Positions 7,807 to 15,258 are shown, counted from the first letter of the stretch. The stretch: 20,736 nt of DNA from FEN-727 sp036508635 (GCA_036508635.1 DATCGY010000167.1:1-20736); one strand, 5' to 3'. The notes: generated from the sequence alone by a model not told the origin. A program made the numbers and translations.

Positions 7807-8727
7807 GTGGGTGGCAGGCGCCGGATACTAATTGCGGTGGCCTCGGTCGCCGTCGCCGGATTGCTTGCGGGGGGAGGATACCTGCTCTACACACAGGTCA
7901 CCGACGCCGCACACACCGACAACTTCAAGTCGTCGGCAAAAGCCGGCTGGAATGAGATAGAGCGACGGTCCGAAACAGTCGCAGACGCGCTCGCCCGTGT
8001 CAATTCTCCGGACGATCTCGTGAACGTCGCAAAGTCCACCTCGGCGATGAAGGACGAGCTCGATAAGATAGCGAACGCCATCGACAGGGCTACCGTTCCG
8101 GCCGGTTACGGGGACCTGGCTGAAAGGCAGATAGCGGCCGTGGAAGACCTTGGTAACTACATGGAGCTCGTCTCAAAGATAGCCGCCATGGGTAAAGAGA
8201 ACGTCATCTCTGAGAACAACGGCACCCTCGAGAACCGGTCGAGAAAAGCGGTATCTTCGGTGAACGGCTTCCTGTCAGGCGCTGACTTTCTGAAAGTCCA
8301 GATCCCGGGCGATATCTATCTCGCAGGTCCTGAGATGCTAAACGCGTGGGCGGCTGCCAACCAGGCAAACGATGAAGCAGAATCCGCGGTCTATGACGCC
8401 GCTAGCGCTTTTGTGAAAGCCGATATCAAAGACCAGGATTTCAATGTCATCTGGTCGATGCTCTCGTCGAGGAACATGAACAACTTCAAGGCATACAAGG
8501 TAGCGGAGCAGGTGGTTAAAGACAACTGGCAGAGGTCGTGGGGTTCGGTCAAGCCTACGAGCTATTATGTAAGCCGCAGTGACATCAAGATGATCGATCC
8601 CAACAACGCCGAGATACGGGTTACCATGCATTACGACGACCAGAGGCCCAAGACTGACGTAATAACACTGGTCAGGGAAAATGGAGCCTGGAAAGTCGAC
8701 AAATATCCGTTTGCCGGCCTCGAATGA
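7807..8727 (+). CDS. Membrane-anchored extracytoplasmic protein, function unknown
   Basis: Not recognised as a named family. Basic residues (GGRRR) precede one hydrophobic segment at about 6-28 (ILIAVASVAVAGLLAGGGYLLY), a signal anchor or uncleaved signal peptide. Residues ~35-180 look helical (NEIERRSETVADAL; KDELDKIANAIDRA). The C-terminal ~100 residues (NNFKAYKVAEQVVKDNWQ to TLVRENGAWKVDKYPF) resemble the small alpha+beta DUF4878/NTF2-like shape that often ends in a Gly-x-Trp-Lys-Val strand; this is a weak fold guess. GTG 7807 follows GACGGGGTG. It starts 27 bases after the GHKL gene and is probably co-transcribed with it. Confidence 0.7.
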   Translation: MGGRRRILIAVASVAVAGLLAGGGYLLYTQVTDAAHTDNFKSSAKAGWNEIERRSETVADALARVNSPDDLVNVAKSTSAMKDELDKIANAIDRATVPAGYGDLAERQIAAVEDLGNYMELVSKIAAMGKENVISENNGTLENRSRKAVSSVNGFLSGADFLKVQIPGDIYLAGPEMLNAWAAANQANDEAESAVYDAASAFVKADIKDQDFNVIWSMLSSRNMNNFKAYKVAEQVVKDNWQRSWGSVKPTSYYVSRSDIKMIDPNNAEIRVTMHYDDQRPKTDVITLVRENGAWKVDKYPFAGLE

Positions 8728-8795
8728 AGACCTCGTCCCGTTGTTCTTGCCGGAGTTCTCCGAGCCCATCGGCGCCGGGAAACCGTGGACACAAG

Positions 8796-8804
8796 TGATA
8801 TACT
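8796..8804 (+). promoter_or_regulatory. Extended -10 promoter candidate upstream of the DUF948-miaB pair
   Basis: TG at 8796-8797, one base, then TATACT (8799-8804), an extended -10 element. No good -35 box is 17 bases upstream, as expected for extended -10 promoters. A transcript from here would have a leader of about 135 bases before ATG 8946. Confidence 0.4.
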
Positions 8805-8945
8805 ACTCCATTGAAAAAAGGGGTCGAGGGTGAAGATAGTCGCATCCGACATATGTGACACATGGTAGAATCCACGAAACACGGAACCATCATCGCCTGC
8901 AATGGTCGGTGTTGACAGTGGAAGTTGGAGCGAAAGGAACAACAG
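8805..8945 (+). promoter_or_regulatory. Untranslated region before DUF948 gene, with small palindromes
   Basis: No gene was found. It contains an 11-base palindrome ATGTG-A-CACAT (8853-8863) next to a -10-like TAGAAT (8866-8871), a possible operator. Three alternating pairing blocks follow: ATGGT (8862-8866), ACCAT (8886-8890) and ATGGT (8902-8906). TTGACA at 8912-8917 has no matching -10 box. All are weak, sequence-only observations. Confidence 0.3.
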
Positions 8946-9311
8946 ATGGCTCTGAAGATATTGCAGATCGTTGGGACGATTGCGGTTGTCCTGATAGTAC
9001 TCTTCATGATTCCTGTGTTGCTCCGGCTCAGGCGGACGCTGGACCAGGTCGGCCAGATAGTGACGGATGCTCGGCCTCAGACAGTCACGCTCCTGCAAAA
9101 AGCGCAGGTAACCCTTGACGGCGTAAACCGTGAACTGGATAACATCGGTGAGATCACCGAAGAGACGCAGGTCCTCGTCGGCAAGGTCGGAGAAGCTTCC
9201 GAGGCCGTCGAGAAGGCTATGAAGTCGCCGATGTCCAAGATGGGCTTGATCACTGCAGGGGCGGTCACAACAGGTTTCGCCGTCAAGAGGCGACTGTCCA
9301 AGAAGATTTGA
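8946..9311 (+). CDS. DUF948-like membrane protein
   Basis: A 121-residue protein with an N-terminal transmembrane segment (QIVGTIAVVLIVLFMIPVLL, about residues 6-25). A coiled-coil-like stretch follows (RLRRTLDQVGQIVTDARPQ, then VNRELDNIGEITEETQVLV), and a short Ala/Gly hydrophobic patch before the basic tail VKRRLSKKI. This matches DUF948 (YtxG-like) proteins of unknown role. ATG 8946 is preferred, with GAAAGGAA just upstream; TTG 8925 in the same frame lies before that ribosome site and adds only seven charged residues. The stop is four bases before miaB, so the two are co-transcribed. Confidence 0.75.
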   Translation: MALKILQIVGTIAVVLIVLFMIPVLLRLRRTLDQVGQIVTDARPQTVTLLQKAQVTLDGVNRELDNIGEITEETQVLVGKVGEASEAVEKAMKSPMSKMGLITAGAVTTGFAVKRRLSKKI

Positions 9312-9315
9312 GAGG

Positions 9316-10683
9316 ATGATCCCGGCGAGAGACTTTGCTCACACCGGCTCCTTCTTCATACGCACCTTCGGATGCCAGATGAACGTTCATGACTCCGAGC
9401 ACATTGCGGGCGTTCTCCTGGACTCCGGGTATTCACAAGCCTCATCCATCGAAGAAGCTGCGGTCGTCATCTTCAATACCTGCTGTGTGAGACAGGGTGC
9501 CGAAGACCGCGTCTGGGGAAACCTCTCGATGCTGGCGGCCGACCGTGACAGCGAAAGGATCGTAGCCATCTGCGGTTGCATGGCGCAGCGGCATGGAGTC
9601 GAGATACTCAGAAGATTCCCCACGGTCCGGCTCGTTTTTGGGCTCGACGTACTCGTGAGGCTGCCCGAACTCCTCGAAAGTAGCCGCGGCGCGCCGGTCT
9701 GCGATCTGGGCGACGTAAACGCGGCGAGTATCGACGAGCTTGCTGCCATCAGGAAAAGCGGTCTTGCCGCATGGGTGCCGATCAGCCACGGATGTGACAA
9801 TATGTGCGCATACTGCGTGGTCCCTTCAGTTCGAGGTGCTGAGAGGAGCCGCCAGCCGGGCGACATCCTTTCCGAAATAGAGGCGCTGGCCGCTGGAGGT
9901 GTAGTAGAGGTCACGCTACTCGGGCAGAACGTCAATAGCTACGGACGCGATCTGGGCGGCGAGGAAAATTTTGCGTGGTTGCTCCGTGCCGTCGGCTCCA
10001 CCGAAGGTGTAAGACGCGTGAAGTTCGAGACTTCACACCCGCGTGACCTCGGGGACGATATTCTCAAGGTCATGGCCGAAGCAGATGCCGCATGCGAGTA
10101 TCTCCACCTCCCCGTGCAGTCAGGCTCCAACCGGGTGCTCGAGGCGATGAACAGGGGTTACACGAGAGATTACTACATGGAGCGGGCTTCCCTGGCCAGG
10201 AAAGCCGTTAGAGGCGTTGCACTTTCGACCGATATCATCATCGGGTTCCCCGGCGAAACGCGGAAAGATTTCGAAGACACCCTCGACCTCGTGAAGACCG
10301 TCCGGTTCGATGCGGCATTCATGTTCCTGTACTCTCCACGCGAGGGCACGAGCGCATTCGGGCTCGAAGATGACGTCCCACCGGACGAAAAGCACATGAG
10401 GTTCGCCGAGCTCGAGCGCATACAGTCGGAGATCACGAGGGAGTCTCTCGGAAAGATTGTTGGCAAAGACGTAGAAGTACTTGTCGAGGGAGTGGCAAAG
10501 GACGGTCGCCACATAATGGGAAGAACGCGTGACCACAGGGTGGTCGTCCTTCCCGCGGACGAGGCACAGGAAGATACGCTGGTGAGAGCGGTGATCTGCG
10601 GTTCCGGAGGCCATTCTTTGCGCGGTTCGGTCAAGGAAATGATAATCGGGCCTGACGAGGCCACTAGCCGGCAAGAGGTGTAG
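9316..10683 (+). CDS. miaB: tRNA-2-methylthio-N6-dimethylallyladenosine synthase
   Basis: MiaB is a two-cluster radical-SAM enzyme that adds a methylthio group to N6-isopentenyladenosine at tRNA position 37. The 455 residues comprise: UPF0004 domain with FGCQMN (Cys20), NTCCVR (Cys56) and GCMAQR (Cys88), which hold the auxiliary Fe-S cluster; radical-SAM core with HGCDNMCAYC (Cys160, 164, 167); GQNVNSYG; the family stretch YLHLPVQSGSNRVLEAMNRG; IIGFPGET; and a C-terminal TRAM domain (about 375-445). ATG 9316 has GAGAGG directly before it with very short spacing, so initiation may depend on coupling to the DUF948 gene. No miaA is visible in the window. Confidence 0.96.
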   Translation: MIPARDFAHTGSFFIRTFGCQMNVHDSEHIAGVLLDSGYSQASSIEEAAVVIFNTCCVRQGAEDRVWGNLSMLAADRDSERIVAICGCMAQRHGVEILRRFPTVRLVFGLDVLVRLPELLESSRGAPVCDLGDVNAASIDELAAIRKSGLAAWVPISHGCDNMCAYCVVPSVRGAERSRQPGDILSEIEALAAGGVVEVTLLGQNVNSYGRDLGGEENFAWLLRAVGSTEGVRRVKFETSHPRDLGDDILKVMAEADAACEYLHLPVQSGSNRVLEAMNRGYTRDYYMERASLARKAVRGVALSTDIIIGFPGETRKDFEDTLDLVKTVRFDAAFMFLYSPREGTSAFGLEDDVPPDEKHMRFAELERIQSEITRESLGKIVGKDVEVLVEGVAKDGRHIMGRTRDHRVVVLPADEAQEDTLVRAVICGSGGHSLRGSVKEMIIGPDEATSRQEV

Positions 10684-10685
10684 AG

Positions 10686-11219
10686 ATGAGCTTATATGCA
10701 GAACACAGCGCATTGCTGATAGCGGACATGATCCACGATTTTGTCGATCCCAAGGGAAAGCTGTACGTGCCCGGCATAGATGTTATCGTGCCCAAGATCG
10801 CCCGGCTCATCGAAGAGGCGCGCGCCTCGGGCGTCCCTGTCATCTACATAAACGATTCTCACGATCCCGATGACGAAGAGTTCAAACAGTGGGGCGAGCA
10901 CGCAATCGTCGGCACCAGGGGCACCGCGGTCGTTCCCGAACTGGCTCCCGCCGGGGGGGACCACGTGCTGAGGAAAAAGCGCTACTCGGCTTTCTACGGC
11001 ACGGGATTGGACGAGTTGCTAAAGGAGCTTGGCGTCGAGCACCTCGTGATAACCGGCACTGTCACGAACATCTGCGTATTCGTGTCGGCCATAGAGGGTC
11101 TCATGCGGGGTTACCGGGTGACGGTTCCGGCGGATGCCGCGCACGCGCTCAATGAAAAGGACCACGAGACGGCGCTGGACCAGATAGCGAGGGTGTTCGG
11201 CGGCCAGGTGGTCGGGTAA
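10686..11219 (+). CDS. Isochorismatase-family cysteine hydrolase, probable nicotinamidase
   Basis: A 177-residue single-domain hydrolase of the isochorismatase/nicotinamidase superfamily. The catalytic triad is visible: Asp14 (LLIADMIHDF), Lys97 in RKKRYSAF and nucleophile Cys130 in the cis-peptide motif GTVTNIC. Asp57 and His59 (NDSHDPDD) and the following W-x-x-H and GTRGT resemble the metal- and substrate-binding part of nicotinamidases. The next gene is nicotinate phosphoribosyltransferase, 10-16 bases on, so the likely reaction is nicotinamide to nicotinate in NAD salvage. Family assignment is firm; the substrate is inferred from neighbours. It starts three bases after miaB. Confidence 0.88.
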   Translation: MSLYAEHSALLIADMIHDFVDPKGKLYVPGIDVIVPKIARLIEEARASGVPVIYINDSHDPDDEEFKQWGEHAIVGTRGTAVVPELAPAGGDHVLRKKRYSAFYGTGLDELLKELGVEHLVITGTVTNICVFVSAIEGLMRGYRVTVPADAAHALNEKDHETALDQIARVFGGQVVG

Positions 11220-11235
11220 TCCGGGGAGGTTGCCA

Positions 11236-12399
11236 GTGTCGTTTCAAGTTGCGCCTGATGATCATATTAAGCAGGGCAGGGTGACCGACGTATATTTCGA
11301 GAGAGTGATCGAGTCTCTCAGGAGGAGGGATATTAACCCGCTCGTATCCATGGAGGTCCGTGCATCAGGGTTACCGAGAAACTGGACATGGTCCGTAATG
11401 GCAGGGCTCGAAGAGGTCCTTGAGCTGGTCGACGGACTGCCGCTGACCATGCGGGCCATCGACGAAGGTGGGCTCTTCTACTCGAACGAGCCGGTGATGT
11501 CCGTGACCGGTCACTATCTCGACTTCGGGAAGTACGAGACCGCTCTCCTCGGACTGCTTTGCCAGGCAAGTGGCATCGCCACCAACGCGGCACGGTGCAG
11601 GAAAGCCGCGGGGCCACGTCCCGTGATCAGTTTTGGCGCCCGGCGGATGCATCCGGCAATCGCGCCGATGATCGAACGAAACGCTTTCATAGGCGGCTGC
11701 GACGGTGTGGCGGTCATCGAGAGCGCCGAGCTGATAGGGGAGGAACCTTCGGGCACGATGTCCCACACGCTTATACTCTGCTGCCAGGATGAGCGACTCG
11801 CGTACGAGATATTCGACGAGGCGATGGGCGCCGATGTAAAGCGGATCGCCCTGGTCGATACCTTCCAGGACGAGAAGTTCGGCGCGCTTTATGCGGCCGA
11901 GGTGTTGGGCGAACGGCTATACGCTGTGCGCCTCGATACGCCCGGTTCGCGCCGGGGCAATTTTCTACAGATAATGCAGGAGGTCAGATGGGAGCTCGAT
12001 ATCCGGGGCTACACAAACGTGAGGATATTCATCTCCGGCGATATCGATGAAGACAAGATCCTTGAGTACAACGACGTGGCCGACGCTTACGGCGTCGGTA
12101 CGTACATCAGCAACTCCCCGGTCGTCAACTTTGCCATGGACATAGTCGAGGTCGATGGTGCGCCACTTGCGAAGAGGGGCAAGCCCTCAGGTCTGAAGCA
12201 GCTCTGGAGGTGTCCTACCGATAAGCAGAGGTTGACCACGCTGGCGAGCGTCGAAACAGCTGTGTGTCCGTGCTGCGGGGAACCGATGGAGCCCGCCCTC
12301 AAGGTGCGCTATGCGGACGGGCGCAAGGTGATACCCGATCCGTCACCGAGGCAGATCCGCGAACATGTGATCGAACAACTGAAGGACGTTGATCTATAG
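11236..12399 (+). CDS. pncB: Nicotinate phosphoribosyltransferase
   Basis: Converts nicotinate and PRPP to nicotinate mononucleotide, the entry step of the Preiss-Handler route to NAD. Motifs in order: GRVTDVYF at the N-terminus; ISFGARRMHPAIAPMIERN and GGCDGVA; SGTMSHTLIL; LVDTFQDEKFGALYAAE; RLDTPGSRRGNF; and FISGDIDEDKI in the phosphate-binding barrel. The C-terminus has a four-cysteine zinc-ribbon-like patch (RCPT then CPCCGEP), as in the shorter thermophile/archaeal-type enzymes. GTG 11236 gives 387 residues. TTG 11230 is open but overlaps the GGGGAGGT ribosome site (11223-11230), so GTG 11236 is chosen. It works with the upstream hydrolase. Confidence 0.93.
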   Translation: MSFQVAPDDHIKQGRVTDVYFERVIESLRRRDINPLVSMEVRASGLPRNWTWSVMAGLEEVLELVDGLPLTMRAIDEGGLFYSNEPVMSVTGHYLDFGKYETALLGLLCQASGIATNAARCRKAAGPRPVISFGARRMHPAIAPMIERNAFIGGCDGVAVIESAELIGEEPSGTMSHTLILCCQDERLAYEIFDEAMGADVKRIALVDTFQDEKFGALYAAEVLGERLYAVRLDTPGSRRGNFLQIMQEVRWELDIRGYTNVRIFISGDIDEDKILEYNDVADAYGVGTYISNSPVVNFAMDIVEVDGAPLAKRGKPSGLKQLWRCPTDKQRLTTLASVETAVCPCCGEPMEPALKVRYADGRKVIPDPSPRQIREHVIEQLKDVDL

Positions 12400-12446
12400 G
12401 CTCTACTGGTGCACAGGCCAACGCCGCGCTGAAAAGAGACCATCGT

Positions 12447-13265
12447 ATGGAACAAATCGAAGAATGGCGATTGCTCGTCGACGTTCCATGTCCGGGCACA
12501 GTGAACATGGCGCGTGACGAAGCACTGGCTCTGAATGCCCGTGTCGAGGGTATGAGCACACTCCGTGCTTACAGGTTCGAACCTCCGGCGATCACGATAG
12601 GCAGGTTTCAACGTCTGGACGGAGACATCGATTTAGAGAGATGCGCGCGCGTTGGGATTGACGTCGTCCGGCGGGCGACGGGGGGGCTGGCGATACTTCA
12701 CCAGAACGATTTTACATATAGCGTCGCGGCGCAAGCGTCGGGGGCCGGCCTGCGAGAGAGGGACCGTCATTTCGACAGGATCGCGTCCGCGATACTGGCA
12801 TCTCTTCGAAGCCTTGGGATATCCGCCTCGCAGGTCAGGCACGAGAGTTGCGGAGGCGAGCGCGGAGACTGGTGTTTCGACGGGGTTCCAGGAGTTGACC
12901 TCGAGTGGGCCGGGAAAAAAATTTGCGGCAGCGCCCAGCGCCTGTTCCAAGGCGCGGTGCTGCAACACGGTTCACTTTTCCTGGCGAGACCCGAGACCCC
13001 ACTCGTGTTGGAAAGCCACCGCGACAGAGACAGCTCGACAGGCGCACCGGGCTTCGCGACGCTTGAGGAAGCCGCCGGACGTCCAGTGACATGGGACGAG
13101 GTGCTCGATGCGTTTGTGGGAGGCTTTGGCAAAGCCCTCGGAGCTTCTCTGGAGCCTGGCGATATGACCGATCGGGAGATAGAACTTGCCGCGCGCCTCG
13201 TATCTCAAAAGTACTCTGACAAAGAGTGGCTTCAGCATCCCGAGCGAAGTGGCGGGCCCAGGTGA
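12447..13265 (+). CDS. Biotin/lipoate protein ligase family, probable octanoyltransferase LipM
   Basis: Lipoate attachment enzyme of the LplA/LipM/LipB fold, 272 residues. Seen: RFEPPAITIGRFQ (43-55), the substrate loop RRATGGLAILHQNDFTYSV (75-93), and GKKICGSAQRLFQGAVLQHGSL (156-177), with the lysine that contacts the acyl carrier. The segment just before it, DWCFDGVPGVDLEWAGKK, places Cys143 where LipM octanoyltransferases carry their catalytic cysteine (C-F-D before GKKI). This favours acyl transfer from octanoyl-ACP to GcvH over ATP-dependent ligation. The separate LplA C-terminal domain is absent. Ribosome site weak (GAAAAGAGA). The downstream GarA-like protein belongs to a lipoate-dependent branch of metabolism. 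Confidence 0.85.
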   Translation: MEQIEEWRLLVDVPCPGTVNMARDEALALNARVEGMSTLRAYRFEPPAITIGRFQRLDGDIDLERCARVGIDVVRRATGGLAILHQNDFTYSVAAQASGAGLRERDRHFDRIASAILASLRSLGISASQVRHESCGGERGDWCFDGVPGVDLEWAGKKICGSAQRLFQGAVLQHGSLFLARPETPLVLESHRDRDSSTGAPGFATLEEAAGRPVTWDEVLDAFVGGFGKALGASLEPGDMTDREIELAARLVSQKYSDKEWLQHPERSGGPR

Positions 13266-13268
13266 TTG

Positions 13269-13277
13269 TGCTATCAT
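13269..13277 (+). promoter_or_regulatory. Extended -10 promoter candidate before the small-protein/garA group
   Basis: TG (13269-13270), one base, then TATCAT (13272-13277), an extended -10 element four bases after the lipM stop. No -35 box was seen. Expected start is near 13284, about 20 bases before GTG 13306. Confidence 0.4.
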
Positions 13278-13305
13278 AGTCATACCCGATCCAGGGGAGG
13301 CAACC

Positions 13306-13578
13306 GTGAGCGACAAAGATGTTGAAAGAAACGTCAGATCGACGACAGTCGAGGGCATACAGACCCCAACGCAAAGGCACGTGCATGGGCTTGGTGAGCA
13401 GCACGCGATATCCTTCGGAGAAAAATCCGAGTCCAGCAAGACCAGGGGGAACCTGCTCGAAAAATTCCGGCGGCGCGAGATGAAGAGAAGGGGTCTCGCT
13501 GAAGAATCGACTGAAGGAAGGGAAGCCGTTGAGCGAGGAACAGCCAGAGAAGGAAGAGGAGAGGAGCCCTCGCAGTAA
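13306..13578 (+). CDS. Small charged hypothetical protein
   Basis: Not recognised. A 90-residue, strongly charged protein with no membrane segment: a polar start (SDKDVERNVRSTTVEG), then HVHGLGEQHAISFG, a basic helix-like stretch LLEKFRRREMKRRG and an E/R-rich end. GTG 13306 is chosen because GGGGAGG (13292-13298) is at ideal spacing. The frame is open upstream into lipM but has no ribosome site there. It overlaps the next small gene by 50 bases, more than usual, so either the C-terminal ~17 codons are shared in two frames or the two are one gene split by a frameshift. Confidence 0.6.
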   Translation: MSDKDVERNVRSTTVEGIQTPTQRHVHGLGEQHAISFGEKSESSKTRGNLLEKFRRREMKRRGLAEESTEGREAVERGTAREGRGEEPSQ

Positions 13579-13747
13579 GGTATACATCGGTCTTTCCGAA
13601 CTTTCGTCAAAGCAGCGGGGAGCGGTGCTTGGACTCGTCAAGGATATCGGGTTTGCGCCCGAGGAGATTGACGAGGTCGTAATAAAGATTCCCGAAGAGA
13701 TAGAGGCCGGCCCCGCTCTTGAGAAGCGCCGGCGGAAACGGAAGTGA
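13529..13747 (+). CDS. Small hypothetical protein with basic tail
   Basis: Not recognised. A 72-residue protein with an acidic N-terminus (EEQPEKEEER), a compact middle (KVYIGLSELSSKQRGAVLGLV then DIGFAPEEIDEVVIKIPEEI) that looks like a small folded helix-strand unit, and a very basic end (EKRRRKRK). TTG 13529 follows the purine-rich GGAAGGGAAG. It begins inside the previous small gene, in another frame, and ends three bases before the zinc-ribbon/FHA gene, so it is almost certainly co-transcribed with it. The middle looks more protein-like than the overlapping tail of the previous gene. Confidence 0.65.
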   Translation: MSEEQPEKEEERSPRSKVYIGLSELSSKQRGAVLGLVKDIGFAPEEIDEVVIKIPEEIEAGPALEKRRRKRK

Positions 13748-13750
13748 GAG

Positions 13751-14218
13751 ATGTTTTGTCCAGCATGCGGGAAAAACAACCCGGAAGAAAGCGCATACTG
13801 CAACCAGTGTGGAGCTTACCTGCACGGTGACTCCGGGCCGGGCGATACAACCATCACCCTGACGCCAGTCGAAGCTGAAGTCGAGCAGGAAGCGGAGATC
13901 CAGGTTCCCGAGGATGAGCTCGCGACGGGAGCCGCTATGCTGGTAATCAAGAGAGGACCAAGCGCCGGGACCCGCTTTGTGATAGCAAAAGAGGTCACCT
14001 CCGCCGGACGACATCCAGAGAGCGACATTTTCCTTGATGATATAACGGTATCCCGAAGGCATGCCGAGATCCGTAGAACAGAGGACGGATTCAGGATAGT
14101 CGACATGGGTAGCCTGAACGGGACTTATGTCAACAAACTGAGGGTCGAGGAAGCCGATCTTTCCAGCGGGGACGAGATCCAGATAGGCAAGTTCCGCCTC
14201 ATCTTTTTCTGCAAATAA
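13751..14218 (+). CDS. garA: GarA/OdhI-type FHA protein with N-terminal zinc ribbon
   Basis: In mycobacteria and corynebacteria, GarA/OdhI binds and inhibits 2-oxoglutarate dehydrogenase and controls glutamate metabolism when unphosphorylated. The FHA domain (about 62-155) is very close to GarA as I recall it: ALLVVKRGP-like start, SAGRHPESDIFLDD (84-97), SRRHAEIR (101-108), GSLNGTYVN (120-128) and DEIQIGKFRL (141-150). A Thr-Thr site in GDTTITLTP (31-39) sits where GarA has its phosphorylated ETTS motif. Unlike those orthologues, it begins with a zinc ribbon, CPAC and CNQC (Cys3, 6, 17, 20). 155 residues. An FtsR/Rv1828-like MerR gene follows, as in mycobacteria. The symbol is by orthology inference. 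Confidence 0.87.
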   Translation: MFCPACGKNNPEESAYCNQCGAYLHGDSGPGDTTITLTPVEAEVEQEAEIQVPEDELATGAAMLVIKRGPSAGTRFVIAKEVTSAGRHPESDIFLDDITVSRRHAEIRRTEDGFRIVDMGSLNGTYVNKLRVEEADLSSGDEIQIGKFRLIFFCK

Positions 14219-14229
14219 GCCAACAGGTG

Positions 14230-14259
14230 TTGACAGAAGCAACCATTTTTCCGCATATT
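14230..14259 (+). promoter_or_regulatory. Probable promoter of the MerR-family gene
   Basis: A consensus -35 TTGACA (14230-14235) and CATATT (14254-14259) are separated by 18 bases. The surroundings are clearly AT-richer than the coding DNA. TATAAG at 14264-14269 is a second -10-like block but is too far from the -35. So the regulator has its own promoter, separate from garA. Confidence 0.6.
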
Positions 14260-14310
14260 TATGTATAAGGTTTCACTTTACGTTCAGAGTTTCTAAGCAA
14301 GTCAGGTTTA

Positions 14311-15258
14311 ATGATGTCTCAGAGTGAAAAGAAATACGGCATAGGCGAAGTCCAGGAGATCCTCAAAAAAGAGTTTTCGGACATCACCATCAGCAAGATA
14401 CGTTTTCTTGAAAAGGAAGGGTTGATCAACCCCGAGCGTACTTCAAGCGGATACCGCAAATACTCCAAGGGCAATATCAAACAACTTAGCTATATACTTC
14501 GACTTCAACGTGAGGAGTATTTGCCGCTAACCGTCATAAAGAAGAAGATACAGGATCTCAAGTCCGGTAAAGTAGTGGCTGGCGACCTCGCGGTAATGTC
14601 GGGTCAGGGAACGGAAGCGGGGCTCACCGGGGCCGTGCCGGTATCGTTCGACCTGGCGCCGTCGAAGTTGCACCTGTCGCCTGACACGATCAATGAACTC
14701 CTGGAGTATGGGATCGTCTCTCTCCGTGATGGAGCAGAGGGAAAGTATTTCTCCCCGGATGAGGTCAAGACGCTCAATATCGCCAAAGAATTTTTCAGAT
14801 ACGGCGTCGAGCCAAGGCACCTGCGGATGTACATCCAGTTCGTTGGCCGCGAGTCTTCCTTCATTGAGCAGATAATCAGGCCGCAGCTCCAGCACAAGGA
14901 CCCGAATACAAAGCGCAGCGCGATCAAGGACCTCGAAAACCTCATCTCGTTGTCCCAGATGTTCACAGAGGTGCTGTTACGCCAGGCGCTCGCGAAGTAT
15001 CTCCCACGCCCCGCGTCGCTCGACATCCTCGAGGAAGAGGCCGACGATGACTCGCTGACGTTCGCCGAAGAAGTACTCGAGCCATCGAGCCTGGGGCCAG
15101 AGAAGGTTTTCGAGGCCGAGGCCGAGGCAGAAGTCACCGAGAAAGAGGATATCGCGGAAATGGTACCCTCAGAGATCGACCCGCCCGGAGACGAGGATAC
15201 GGGCTCGAGTCTCGAGGGTAAAATTGACGAATCCGGCAGCCAGATGTTTCCGGAATAA
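14311..15258 (+). CDS. MerR-family regulator, Rv1828/FtsR-like
   Basis: The N-terminal winged helix (residues ~5-80) reads YGIGEVQEIL, ISKIRFLEKEGLI, ERTSSGYRKYSKGNI and LPLTVIKKKI, typical of MerR DNA-binding domains. The middle (about 128-235: LSPDTINELLEYGIV, EVKTLNIAKEFFRYGVEPRHLRM, FIEQIIRPQLQHKDPN) is the second conserved region of actinobacterial Rv1828/FtsR proteins. FtsR binds the ftsZ promoter region in Corynebacterium; the target here is inferred. The last ~70 residues are an acidic E/D-rich tail, giving 315 residues. It has no ligand cysteines. ATG 14311 is followed by another ATG; the ribosome site is weak. Position after garA matches the mycobacterial order. Confidence 0.88.
   Translation: MMSQSEKKYGIGEVQEILKKEFSDITISKIRFLEKEGLINPERTSSGYRKYSKGNIKQLSYILRLQREEYLPLTVIKKKIQDLKSGKVVAGDLAVMSGQGTEAGLTGAVPVSFDLAPSKLHLSPDTINELLEYGIVSLRDGAEGKYFSPDEVKTLNIAKEFFRYGVEPRHLRMYIQFVGRESSFIEQIIRPQLQHKDPNTKRSAIKDLENLISLSQMFTEVLLRQALAKYLPRPASLDILEEEADDDSLTFAEEVLEPSSLGPEKVFEAEAEAEVTEKEDIAEMVPSEIDPPGDEDTGSSLEGKIDESGSQMFPE

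Noticed and set aside
8830..8868. Short GTG frame (12 codons, KIVASDI...) with GGGGTCGAGGG upstream
   Set aside because: It looks like a typical enzyme start but stops at once with no continuation in another frame; too short to support.
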